From Hyaloperonospora brassicae (Eukaryota > Oomycota > Peronosporomycetes > Peronosporales > Peronosporaceae), in contig CANTFL010000389.1 of NCBI GenBank assembly GCA_947650285.1, positions 434,001 through 498,000 of the forward strand: a stretch of DNA of 64,000 nucleotides. The letters run 5' to 3'. Below, piece after piece: positions 51,301-62,028 of this stretch. Under the pieces are notes generated by a model. The model made no database searches. It was not told where the DNA came from and saw only the letters and a list, made by a program, of their open reading frames with translations. Within the stretch, counting starts at the first letter, position 1, and each line of letters starts with the position of its first letter. The position numbers were made by a program, and so were the translations under genes.

Positions 51301-51783
51301 ATGATGAAAGTGCCTGGCGATGATGAAAGTGTTTAGGCGTTCATTTGGTATCATCTGAGGTGCACGATGCGCTCTCCGGGTCTCGCGCGCCTCTGAAAAC
51401 GACCGCAGCCCGTGTGATCGACGACAAGAGGCGACCACGGCGTTTGAGCCAGGGATAAGCGCGGCAGGATTAGATGGGAAGGCGCGGCCTCCATGTGCAC
51501 ATTCTCTACAACCGCTAGATTTTGAGCGGAGTTTACGGCTGCAAAGCGATGGGCTCTGTCTGGTGCGTGCGAAGTGGCCGGTCGCCGTACTTGAGCCCGT
51601 GGGATGGGCCTTCGATGGTGGAGCTCCCAGCTGAGTATCCTGGTACCACTCCGAGCGCGAAGGTCGGTCGAGTGTCTCTGCCACTCGAGAGAGTCGATCG
51701 TGACATAGCTTTCATTCACGAATTTGCGGCCACGAGCTCCGGTCCACTCGACACGGCCACCAGTGAACAGCGCGAGGCACAGC
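48341..51783. other. gene-poor interval
   Basis: Only short ORFs, none recognised. One strong hairpin lies at 49504-49523 (GTGACTGAA, loop AC, TTCAGTCAC), and ACGAGT / ACTCGT lies near 49246. These hint at a remnant of the hairpin-rich Ty3 family but are too few to call. A 19-bp direct repeat (GATGATGAAAGTGCCTGGC) occurs about 2.5 times at 51285-51331. Confidence 0.4.
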
Positions 51784-51801
51784 GTCATTTCGACTTTTGC
51801 C
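51784..51801 (+). promoter_or_regulatory. oomycete core promoter (initiator + flanking element)
   Basis: GTCATTTCGACTTTTGCC fits the oomycete initiator TCAYTTY followed by the flanking CAWTTTNYY element with one mismatch. It lies 8-25 bases before ATG 51810, giving a 5' leader of about 20 nt. It decides the Myb start against two upstream in-frame ATGs (51549, 51615). Confidence 0.55.
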
Positions 51802-51809
51802 ACGACACA

Positions 51810-52493
51810 ATGAGCTTCGCATCGCCCACGCGTCAACCTCATCCTCAAAGCTCCACCAGCAAGTCCTCGCCCGTCGGCGTCGGCATGTGGACCGAAGAGG
51901 AGCACGCGCGTTTCCTCGATGGGGTCAAACTCTTTTCGAGTGGTCCCTGGAAACGCGTCGCGGCTTACGTCGGCACGCGCAACGTGCGCCAGACCATGAC
52001 GCACGCCCAAAAGTACCGTCTCAAAGCTGCACGGCGACTCCGTGAGGCACAGCGGAAGCAAGCGGCGGCTCGATATCGACTGCGGGCTGTCCACCTCAAC
52101 CGAACGATCGAGTCTTCACCTGGGCGACGACCGCCGCAGGACCTGTCGTTGAGCAAGGGGTCAGGCCTCGGGTCGTTGTCAAAGATGCGGTTGCCTTGCA
52201 GCTGCCTCGAGAAGCACTGCTTGCACACGACGGACGAGAGCAAAGTCTACATGTCCATTGCCGACGCTGTCGAGATCCTCGACTCGAAGGCCTCGCATTT
52301 CACAGGCTCCCCCGTCTCAACAGACGACGCGTTGAGCAACCCATGGCTGGACATGGGCAAGCTGGACCCGGTCGTGAGTCTCGAGGCCTTCGGCAGCGAC
52401 GACCTCGTTCCTCTCGACTCGACCGTGAAAGAGTCGGTGGCGTTTCCCACGCTCGAGGACTGTGCGAGCGAACTACTCGAGTTGCTGTTCTGA
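51810..52493 (+). CDS. single-repeat Myb-like (SHAQKYF-class) transcription factor
   Basis: A 227-residue protein with one Myb/SANT repeat at about 26-73: MWTEEEHARFL, then GPWKRVAAYVGTRN, ending in THAQKYR (64-70). The last motif is the oomycete-type variant of SHAQKYF, which marks this class of DNA-binding proteins. A basic, Arg/Ala-rich helix follows (71-95), suitable as a nuclear localisation signal. The C-terminal third is acidic with hydrophobic residues (ending CASELLELLF), a plausible activation or partner-binding region. No intron is needed. The ATG has A at -3 and sits just after a good core promoter. The frame is open further upstream but the extra part is unlike a domain. It likely regulates other genes in the nucleus; targets cannot be told from sequence. 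Confidence 0.82.
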   Translation: MSFASPTRQPHPQSSTSKSSPVGVGMWTEEEHARFLDGVKLFSSGPWKRVAAYVGTRNVRQTMTHAQKYRLKAARRLREAQRKQAAARYRLRAVHLNRTIESSPGRRPPQDLSLSKGSGLGSLSKMRLPCSCLEKHCLHTTDESKVYMSIADAVEILDSKASHFTGSPVSTDDALSNPWLDMGKLDPVVSLEAFGSDDLVPLDSTVKESVAFPTLEDCASELLELLF

Positions 52494-55400
52494 GTGAACT
52501 GCTTTACCACTGCACCATCGAGTACGAGCGCGTGGCGTCGAGAGGAAGGGGACGTTGACGCGCAACCACAACCACAACCACAGCATTACCACACGCACCC
52601 ACACGCACACCCACACACCACCCACACACGCACAACAACCGACCGGCCGACCCTGTATGTATCCAAGTTTGTCGTCTGCCTGATTGCATGCTAGTTTCCA
52701 GTCTGTACCAATGTAATGCAGTATCGATCATTGATCTCCTCCTCAGACCTCTTCCCACGTCCATTCGTCCTCCCATACAACGAACCATCCATCGAGGCAA
52801 CTGGAACGACGTGTCGCCGTGACTTTGTCGTCAAGTGTCGTTTTTGATGACGGCGGACGACACACTCTGTCTTTCTGGTTGTGCCTTTTCTTTGTGGTTT
52901 GGGCAAATTTTCCGCGGCCTGCATGTGGCGGACGCGGTCGGAAGAAAAAGGGCGATCCCTTCGGGCTGTCGAAGCTGCGGCATACACTGAGGCGCAAGGC
53001 CTTCTTCGGCCAACGAACGGGGGGGGGGGGCGAGTGCACGACGAGCAATTGTTTGAATACTGACCCTCTTGTCTTTCGTAATCATGTCCCACGCGAATGA
53101 AACGATGGTGAGATCTTCGGGCTGGGCTGATTACGCAAGCAGTAGCGTTCTCGCGCGCGAGCGGATCGAGCAGCTACGTGACGACCCGAACTGAGGCGCG
53201 ATCAGTGTCAGCTTGTCATCAACAGTCATCGATCACTGGCATTACTCGGCCTGACTTGGCCAAGGCGGTCGGTCAGCTATCTTCGTCTGAACACCACAAT
53301 GTCCCGCGCTGAGACTTTGGGTTGCTAGAGGCACCACGAGTCGTCAGTTGGTAGTAGCTTTTCAAAAAGGGGGGCACGGGGCACGGGGCAGTCACTGCAC
53401 CATACAATCGATGGGCAGTGGGAAACTCTCATGGGAAACTCCTCCTCTTTCGTTATCGACAGAGTTCGCGTCAGAGGGACCTCGTCCACTGGATATTTTG
53501 GAAGCACACTGCTAGTGGATGCCACTGCATACGTCCACGCCTACGCGATGCAGTCTGTGTACGTACGTTCGTCGGCAGACGAGGCACGCGACGTTCGGAC
53601 TACGTACGTGTGCGCTCGATGAGCGTTGGCGGGATGTGTAACCGAGCACGAAAGAAGGAATGGAGCCCAAGACGGCCGTGAACAGCGCGGAGTTTCTTGG
53701 TATTCCCGTGCAAAAGGAACGGGCACATGACGAGGAGTTTGCAATATGTTGTGGGGAGAGTGGAGCGAGCGCATGGGTGTGGCGGAGTTGGAGTGGCTTC
53801 CATGATGATGGCGTGCAAGATACAGCCAGCAAATACAATACAGTATGCGTAGTTCACCCGACGCAAGGACGTGTAGTTTTTGCTTCACAGGCATATCGGT
53901 ATTTCGAGGTGCAACGCTGACCTGGACAGAAGAAGTATCTCGTTTTGTAGGACGATAGCAACAGCTCTCGAAAGTCTGTAGGAGAACTCGCTGCAACGGG
54001 TCGCTTTTGTAGATCAATGGCGGGGCCGGGCCGCTTCCTGCCTCTACAGCGAACTCACACGTCCTTTGGCTTTTTAGTGCGTTGCTGGCTCAATGCTGCG
54101 GGTAGTGCGTTGCCATGAAGTGTAGTGACTTGCGGCGTTACAACAAACGCCAGCAGCAGTTTCGGCTTCACGACAACGAGCTCACGGAGTGGCAGTGCGA
54201 CAACAGATGCTATCGGCCCGTGAAAAAGTGTCACCACACGAGGTGTTGAAAGCTTCAACGCCGACGTGGCGCGAGCGAGACAATGGAACATATCTATTGG
54301 ACAAGTGCGTGCGCAAGAACTGCGGGCAGAAGCTCATCTCCCCTATGAACAGACACCTCGGCGGGCCGACACGAGGACACAACATGCACGACTGCTGGTT
54401 CTGCCGAAGCAGGATAGTCAGACAACATCAAGGATCGTTCCACTTGAGATGTGGTGCCCCTCGTTGCTGACCAGGCTCGGACACATCCGACGTCCTGCAA
54501 TCATCGAGATCTCCCCACAACAGTGGACATCCGTCCGCCTATCGCGTGTAAAGGATAGCGAAGAAGTGGTCCATCAGACAGCCCTCGTGCAAATCAAATC
54601 AGAGCCGCCTGACGTTGCGTCAAGGGCGGCCCACGGTAAAGCCGACTGCCCTTATGTCTGCACGAGGGCAGTTGCCCCCTCACGACCAGCTAATCCGGTG
54701 GACTAACGTCACCAGATGTCTCTCTCGAAAACGTGCCATCCGTGGAAGTGGTCCGAGCACTCTGCTCTTCTTCCTCCGCTCAGCACTCGCACGAGTACCG
54801 ACAGAGATTGGCTCGGGAAAGGGAAGACGCAGCGACTTGACAGTGGTCTGTGCAGCTGCAGCTCAGATGGTCCACAGCGTGCGCAACAACGACGAACTGG
54901 TCGCATTGACGCTGCGTTGCTGCACCATTCCCAAATTTTCACGGTTCAGCTCAAGCCAGTCCCATGACCCTTCGGGGCGGCCACGTCGGACGGAATCCTC
55001 CCCTCGGGGAGCCGACAGGGTCGAAGATCTGACACGGGCTCACTGCACTCGCTGTCTCGGGTGGGACCACAGGCGACCGACAGGTCGCGCAAGCGGCCGT
55101 GCAGGAGCGTTTTACGGACTGGAGGCGTACCCCGCGCCCCGTGTCGCCGCTGCATCGGGCGCACACTCCACGTCGAGGGGCCGCGCTAGCGGCTAAAGGG
55201 TTTTCCCTACGACATGTGTCGTCGCTTCGGCGATTGCACACTTTGTGGTCATCCGCCCGCTTGGGCGGCCGTGACAGATCACGAGCGATACACATTTGTT
55301 CCTTGGCGACAGCAGCCGAGTCAGACGACCCGAGAGCGCCACGTTCGGTGACGCATTCCGTACATCCACCGGACTCGAAGGAGCACCGGCGGTGTCTTTC

Positions 55401-56050
55401 GGCCTTAGGAACTTTTCAGACATCTCGCGACCTGAAACAGTTCAGAAGACGGTCCTTAATGGCAGCTGCTAAGAAGCACAACGTCTGTGACGTGTGTTGT
55501 CCATTGCAATAGTTCTCTTGTGTACCCACGCGCTCGACTTTGTACTCGATCTGGTGGGGTCAACAAGCAGTAAACGCGTTCGCGCCAAGTGCCACGTCCA
55601 CCTCTGATCGTACAATTTTTTGTCCCTATCTGCTAATGTGCCAATACGAATGCCGCGCACTTTTCGAGACTGCACGTTCGGCATCACATCGAAGCGAGGT
55701 CCGTACTCGCTCGTTGCTGCCGTATAGCTACTGACCTATACGGCTTGTATCGAATCGCCCGCGAGGTGATCGACCGTCGATAGTGACCTTCAACATCAGG
55801 AGACACGCTGTTCGTTGACCAATTATAATCGAACGCACATTCAACATCCCGTCTGCCGTAACGATCGCTCTATTCGGCAAAGATACGCAGCAACACAAGC
55901 CCCTGCAGCACCCAACCCCACCCTTGCCCTCTATTCACCACCACCCCTCCCTCCACCGCCCCCCCCGTCCTGTTGGAAAAAAGCAGAAAATAGCGTCGTC
56001 GTCGCCCCACGTCTCGAGCCCCCGCGTCGCGCTATTCGCTTCCCGCGACC
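52494..56050. other. interval with low-complexity tracts
   Basis: No gene recognised. 52566-52640 is CA-rich (repeated CCACA), in the likely 3' UTR of the Myb gene. A run of 12 G lies at 53019-53030. Bases 54000-55450 are GC-rich with overlapping long but featureless ORFs on both strands and some 6-bp hairpins. A C-rich pyrimidine tract (55905-55972, with a run of eight or nine C) lies 80 bases before the SulP start and is probably part of its promoter. Confidence 0.45.
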
Positions 56051-58845
56051 ATGGAGACCGCCGCCCTGCCCCTCGACCGCGGCAACGTCGCCATGACGTC
56101 CGTCGTGTCGCACCAGCGCTCGCCGGCCGCGCCGCCCCCGCACGTGCTCTCGGACGGCTCGCTCACGCCCAGCAACGACTCGGCGCTACGGCTCACGCGC
56201 CGCCGCCACAGCGTCCACGACCCGGCCACGCCCACGCGGGGAAGCGCCGTGCTTAAAAGCACTTTTTCACCTACGGCACGCCCGACGGCCCGACCCCGAT
56301 TTGCGCCCATCCTGTCCAACAGACTACCGCCGCCACGCGGCTACTGCGCCACCCTCTCGGCCCTGTCGAGGCCCCGTCGGCGCCGGCCGTCCCGCGCTGC
56401 CGCGCGCTCGCGCTCGAAGTGCTCGTGAACGGCACGTCGGGCGTCATCGCGTTCCTCCTGTCGTCGACGCTCGCCGTGTCGTGCGCCAGCGTCGTCGTGG
56501 GCCACGGCACGCCGCTCGCGTCGGTCATTGCGCCGTTCATCGACATGAACCTGCTCGGCACGGCCGTGCTGTCGGTCGTGTTGGCCTGGCAGAGCCGCGC
56601 GCCGTACACGTTGGGCTCGATCGACGTGTTCGTGGCGCCCGTGATGGCCGACATGGCCGACAAGATCTCGACGCACCTGCACGGCGACCTCGCGACGGTC
56701 GTGCCCACGACGGTGGTCATGATCGCCGCCACGTCGGTCGTGCTGGGCCTCGTGTTTGTCGCCATGGGCGCGTGCCGCGTGACGGCGATCGCCAACTACA
56801 TCCCGTACCCGGTGATCGCGGGCTTTCTCTCGGGCATTGGCGCCCAGTTGATGAAGAACGGCGTGCACATGGCCGCCAGCCGCGCGTTCTCGGCCGCGTT
56901 CTGGACCACGGACGTCCAAGTGCTGCTGCTGCCGGCCGTGGCGTTTGCCAGTCTGGCGCGCCTGGGGCAGTACCTCAAGTGCCCCGTCGCGCTGTCGTTC
57001 CCGTGCTTGCTCGCGCTGTCGCTCGTGGGGTTCCAACTGCTTGCCACGATCAGTGGCGCGAGCATGACGGCGCTCGGCAACGACGGGTGGGTCTTTGCGT
57101 GGGACCCGGTCGTCGTGGCCCAGACGCCCATGTGGCTGCCATGGGCCGAGATTGACTTTCGACAAGTGCACTGGCACACGCTCACGCACGAGTGCATGAA
57201 GTTTCTCGTGTCGCTGGTGATTCTCGGCGCGCTAAAGTACAGCGTAGCCACGACGTCGTTGTCGACGCTGTTTGGACGGGACATATCGCCCGACAATGAG
57301 ATGCGAGTGATTGGGCTCGCAAACGTAGCGAGCGGGTTGTTGGGGTGCTGTGGCGGGTGTCACTACTTATCGGCGATGGGCATCATGAAACAGTTTGAAG
57401 CCCACGAGAAAGTGCCAGCACTCGTGTGTGCGTTTCTCGTGATGCTGTTGTGGACAATGGGCATTCGCTTGCTGCAGTTTGTGCCTAAGTTTATCTTTGG
57501 CGGGCTCCTGCTGAGCGTCGGGCTCCACTTTCTCGAGGCGTACTTGGTCGCCCCGTTCCAGTTCCTCAAGCCTATCGAGAAAGTCACTGTTGTGCTCATC
57601 ACATCGAGCTTTCTCGTGATCGGTATGCTGGAAAGCGTAGCCATGGGCATCATCATCTCCATGATCGAGCTCATTTGGCGCATCCACGCCGTTGGCTGTG
57701 TCCACCATGAGACGACTGGGGCTCTCTCCCGTAGCGCGGTGGACCGCACTCCCGAACAAACTGCCTACCTTGACAGTGAAGGGAGTGCGATTTTCGTGCT
57801 GCGACTGCAAGGGTACTTGTTTTTTGGCACTTCGGTCAACATCTTGGAGCGGATCGAAACGCGCATCCACTCACTAGCTTTTCCCAAGCTGAGGTTTGTG
57901 ATCATTGACTTTGGCCTTGTCCCAAGCTTTGATGCTACCGCTCTGCTTAATTTCCGCAAGGTTTCGACATTTGCCGACATGTACATGTTTGACATTTACT
58001 TTTGCGGACTGAGACCGAAAATTGAAACTGCGCTTCGCCGGAACCATTACACTGAGCGGGTGCATTTACTTAGCAGCGATGTGGACATTGTGCTCGAAAT
58101 CTGCGAAAATGAACTGCTGCCTGCTGACATGTTTTCGAATCCAGAAACTCCGCGGCCAGGAAAGTCACTCAACGACTGGAAGCGTCTGAGTCAACTGGAG
58201 CTCTGGGAACACTTCATGGCTGTATCACCTGAGCACTTTGGGTCTGCTAGTTACCAGAAACTGCTTCCGCTGGCTGCGTATTTGGATATTGTCGTCGTGC
58301 CGAACGGAACCCAGCTCGTTCCAGAATGCTTGCGCAACGACACGTACTTCATTTGTTTTGGATACATGAACTTCATCATGGATTCCGAGTTTTCCAATGC
58401 ACACAACATTCCCGGCGTCCGTCTCGCTGATGATGATAGCAGTGAGGATGACGCTAGCACGCGATACAATGACAGCCGCGCGAACGAAGAGAAGGACTAT
58501 GAGCTGAGTAAACCCAGTAGAGTAAGGAAGGCGCGCACGCTATCGTACGTGGTCCCAGAGGAGCCGCAGTGGACACCCTTCACGACGGCAAAGTCACGGC
58601 TGCTTAAGATCGGACCGGGCTCCGTCATCACACTCAACGTTCCGGGCGTGGATCCCGAGTACAAATACTATGCTACGTCAGACTGCATGGTGCTGCGTTT
58701 ACGTGCAGTAGCGATGGAGATGTTGGAGGCACGTGCACCGCACACAGCGGTAGCAGTACTGAAGCTGATTAACTTTCGCTTGGCGTCACGCTTCCGCCAC
58801 TCAAGCAAGCGCGTGTCGCAGATGTCTTCGCTGCTGTACAAGTAG
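56051..58845 (+). CDS. SulP-family anion transporter with STAS and CNB-like domains (one apparent frameshift)
   Basis: A membrane anion transporter of the SulP (SLC26) family. The architecture, transporter core plus STAS plus a cyclic-nucleotide-binding-like tail, resembles the fungal vacuolar YGR125W type; sulfate as substrate is not certain. The best start is ATG 56051 (context CGACCATGG). Its frame meets the main frame at 56257-56267 only if one base is added in the run ACTTTTT, so a missing T is likely. Corrected length is about 931 residues: a Ser/Pro/Arg-rich N-terminus (1-85), about ten or more membrane segments (124-555), STAS near 575-690 (GSAIFVLRLQGYLFFG onwards), and a jelly-roll-like region to about 915. 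Third-position GC falls from about 95% to about 50% along the gene. The open main frame from 56257 has no early ATG, which supports the upstream start. Confidence 0.88.
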
Positions 58846-59222
58846 ATGGACGTCCTCCATGGCCACATTCAACACAAATGGCTATAACGTAGTAGTGCAC
58901 GTTGCAACGGTAACGAGTTTGTCCAAGAATCAAATTCTTTTCCATTCCGAACACCGCTTGATGGGGCTGTTGAATCTTTGCTGCTGGCCGCTGACCGAGT
59001 CGTCCCAAACTTGATGAGACGACTGAGCCCTCGCGCCAGGAACAAAGTCCAGTGCTGCATCCTGTACACATTGCTACTCGGAACATACATCAATGGCTGG
59101 CGTACCAACTTGAAGGCGCTGCATGAGGCAGACCATTGCTGTGGGCAGCAGCCAGCCAAGTTGCTACGTCTTCTTCAGCTTTTCCTCCGTCGCATCGACA
59201 CAGTTCCTCTGCTTTGTGTGTT
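58846..59222. other. convergent intergenic region
   Basis: 377 bp between the stop codons of the SulP gene (+) and homoserine O-acetyltransferase (-). It holds both 3' UTRs. I see no gene and no clear terminator structure. Confidence 0.6.
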
Positions 59223-60518
59223 TCACTCCACGTGCTCAGCAAGAAACCGTTTGATGTGCTCACTGATCTCCTTCTGGCCGAGCAAGAACCCATCGTGGCC
59301 GTGCAGCGACGACAGCGTGATGAACTGAGCGTTTGGCAGGCCCTTAGCAAGCTGCTGCTGTTCGCAAAGTGGATACAGCACGTCCGAGTCGATGCCAATA
59401 ACGAGTGCAGGCTGTGACACGGAAGCCAGCGCTTTTGCCACTCCGCCTCGATCCCGGCCAACGTCATGCGAGTCCATCATGTGCAACAGCGTCAAGTACG
59501 AGTTGACGTCAAAGCGAGCGAGGAACTTTGCGCCCTGATAGTCGAGATACGACTGCACGAGAAAACGTCCGTCTTTGCTCGCACCTGTCGTCGTTGTCTT
59601 CGGGTCCGTGTCGTTGGCTTCAACGTGTTCCCGGGATCGTCCAAACTTTTCATTGTACGCCGCATGCGACCGGTAGCTCACCATAGCAATTCGACGAGCG
59701 AGAGCAAGTCCTGCCTCGGGACGAGCATCGGACTGGTAGTAGCCATTGCCGAAGTGGGGATCGAGATATATCGCTTGGCGCTGGAGCTCACTCATCCCGA
59801 TCTGCCACGCCGAGTGCTGAGCACCGCAGGCAATAGCGACGACGCTCTGGACAAACTCTCGTCCCTGGAACATCCACTCGAGGGTCTGCATGCCGCCCAA
59901 GGAGCCCCCGACTACAGTGCGAACTTGACGGACGCCGAGTTTCTCCTGCAGCAGTCGACGCTGCAGTGCCACCGCGTCACGGATCGTCACGGCGGGAAAG
60001 TCGGGACCGTAGGGGCGTCCCGTCAATGGGTTCATCGACGTCGGACCTGTCGAGCCGTAGCACGAGCCCACGACGTTGCAACAGACGACAAAGTACTTGC
60101 GCGTCCACTCGGACGTGACCAGTGCGTCCCAGTAGTGGTGCACGAGCGAGTGGCCCGTGAGCGCGTGGCAGACGACAATCACATTGTCCCGCGCGGCATT
60201 CAGTGAGCCGTACGTGGTGTACGCAATGACTGGCGCCACGAGGGACTCGGAGCTCTCGAGCGCAAACGTTCCGGGAACTTGGAACGTGTCGGACGTTGCA
60301 CTCGCGTGCGTGTGGCTGTGGTACTCGTCGTCGATGGACAACGAGGAGCTGTGCGCGTGGCGACGACAGGTGGCGATGATGGACCAATTGGTTTGTCGAG
60401 CAGCACGAGCGGTTGTTTGACATGGAGACAGAGGGAACAGTGACGAGAACGATGCGACTGGTGATGAGGAGGCTCGAGACGCAGAGGATACGCGACGTCC
60501 GATGCGGTGCAAAAGCAT
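59223..60518 (-). CDS. homoserine O-acetyltransferase (MetX-type)
   Basis: Transfers acetyl from acetyl-CoA to L-homoserine, the committed step to methionine by sulfhydrylation. The alpha/beta-hydrolase signature is complete: CHALTGHS (118-125), nucleophile Ser206 in GGSLGGMQ, Asp379 in IDSDVLYP and His408 in HGHDGF. The PTSMNPLTGRPYG segment (159-171) is also typical. I place the start at ATG 60518, giving 431 residues. The frame is open for 62 more codons upstream, but these are encoded by a GAGT/GGGC simple repeat and are not credible protein. The first 85 residues are Ser/Arg/Ala-rich and not part of the enzyme fold; they may be a mitochondrial targeting sequence. No intron. A succinyl- or serine-specific relative is less likely. 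Confidence 0.92.
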   Translation of the reverse strand: MLLHRIGRRVSSASRASSSPVASFSSLFPLSPCQTTARAARQTNWSIIATCRRHAHSSSLSIDDEYHSHTHASATSDTFQVPGTFALESSESLVAPVIAYTTYGSLNAARDNVIVVCHALTGHSLVHHYWDALVTSEWTRKYFVVCCNVVGSCYGSTGPTSMNPLTGRPYGPDFPAVTIRDAVALQRRLLQEKLGVRQVRTVVGGSLGGMQTLEWMFQGREFVQSVVAIACGAQHSAWQIGMSELQRQAIYLDPHFGNGYYQSDARPEAGLALARRIAMVSYRSHAAYNEKFGRSREHVEANDTDPKTTTTGASKDGRFLVQSYLDYQGAKFLARFDVNSYLTLLHMMDSHDVGRDRGGVAKALASVSQPALVIGIDSDVLYPLCEQQQLAKGLPNAQFITLSSLHGHDGFLLGQKEISEHIKRFLAEHVE

Positions 60519-60559
60519 TTCGTGGGGAAGGGGTTTTGTAGTGATTGCAATGGTTCTGA

Positions 60560-60645
60560 TGGATGAGTGAGTGAGTGAGTGAGTGAGTGGATGGAGGAGC
60601 GGGCGGGCGGGCGGGCGGACGCGAGTGAGTGAGTGAGTGAGGGAT
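60560..60645. repeat. simple repeats (GAGT)n-(GGGC)n-(GAGT)n
   Basis: GAGT repeats flank four GGGC units at 60601-60616. The G-rich strand is plus, so the methionine-gene transcript carries the C-rich version. The GGGCGGGCGGGCGGG core fits a canonical G-quadruplex motif. It lies about 45-125 bases upstream of the homoserine O-acetyltransferase start, in its 5' UTR or promoter. Confidence 0.85.
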
Positions 60646-62028
60646 TGCAAGGCAGTACGTGGAGATGGGTCGTAGCTGATACTTTGGACTGTGTGTGTCA
60701 GCATTGGCGAAGAGCTCTTTTTCCGAGGACGACGATGGGTTTACGAGTGAGGTTTTAGAAGCAGATGCGCTGGGTGCTCGCGTGCCCGACTGCGTTAGTG
60801 GAAGACATTTTTTTCGTGGGAATGTCAAATATAATACTCGATGACTGCGGAGATGCTGTGATTGTCTGCGAAGGTTTAGTGTCTTGTGCTCGTTGTTTTG
60901 ACCTTACAAAACAGGCTGTTTTGCTGGTTGTCAATGCGGACGGTAATTTATGAGAGGGAGTCAATGTGGGCGGTATTTTACCGTATGAGTGAAAGTTGTG
61001 CTGCGAGTAGGAGCAAAGTAGCGAATGTGATCATGGCGAGTGTCGTCTTTTACAGTCGCATGTGCCAAAGTTTGATAGTCTTTGCTTTGCATATGACGAG
61101 AGCATGGCTTCTTTTCCCATTCTTTGCGAGCTAAGATTCGATACTTTGACCTACAAAACCAAGACTTAGGCTGACCTAGCGCGGCTACTTGATGTACCGT
61201 TTAACAACACTCTCGAGTTTGCATATGTCTACAAATTCCTTGCTGTACTGATGTGAACCAGTCGGGTGACAAGCGATGACTCCTCAAGCTGAAAAAGTCC
61301 GATGAACAGCATCGTCTCCACTATGAGAAGAAACTATAGCAGGAGATGATGAAATCTGCTTCATCAAGCGCTAGGTCAGCTAGACGACGTATAACTATGG
61401 TCCACCGTACTCGGCCAATTCGTTCAACTAACGACACAATTGCATTTCTTGCTATGCTCTAGTTTTGCTGCTGAAGAACTCTTAGCATATTTGTCGACCA
61501 TCTCGCCAATTATGCTTGAACAGTCTAAGTGACATGGCCATCAACTGCTCATTGCATGTCAAGCAACCAGAACGAGGCAGACAGGTGGTGGCATTCATTC
61601 TGACCGCACGATCACCAGCATATCTTCTGCAGATCATCCGTCGCTGTTGCGTGCGGAGGTCGATTGCATGCACAGATGCGAAGAGCAACACGTTTTCGAT
61701 CACAATGATACCATGTGTGGAAACTCGACCAGGTAGCCACCACATTCGACTTACACCATTGTTTACGCCCCAAGACGCTGCATCTTCCACACGTTAGGCA
61801 CGCAGTCCGGCACTACATCACCAGGTACAACATCCTCTACCTCGTGTACTTCAGCGAGTAGGTCCTTCGTCGATCGGTTGTCGCTGCAACCACTAGTCGA
61901 AAGCTCGATACCATCGCAGGTGACACAACGCCATCCAGAACCCGCCCCTCATCCGTATCTGAATCCATCCCCGAAAGCCATATAAATCGACTCCTCATCG
62001 ATCCCTCCACATCGTCGCAACACCGCAA
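60646..62028. other. intergenic region
   Basis: About 1.4 kb between the divergent ends of two minus-strand genes. ORFs are below 105 codons on both strands and lack domains. It should hold the promoter of homoserine O-acetyltransferase at its left and the 3' UTR of the next gene at its right. Confidence 0.55.

Noticed and set aside
54615..55295. Overlapping ORFs of 193 and 114 codons
   Set aside because: Arg/Ser-rich, both strands open, no motif; an effect of GC-rich sequence with few stops.
56301..57189. Two long ORFs (284 and 282 codons) overlapping the SulP gene
   Set aside because: They are Arg/Pro/His-rich shadows of a very GC-rich coding sequence; the SulP frame alone has membrane segments and domains.
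60519..60704. N-terminal extension of homoserine O-acetyltransferase
   Set aside because: The extra 62 codons are translated simple repeat (THSLTHS, PPARP); ATG 60518 has a purine at -3 and precedes a plausible leader.
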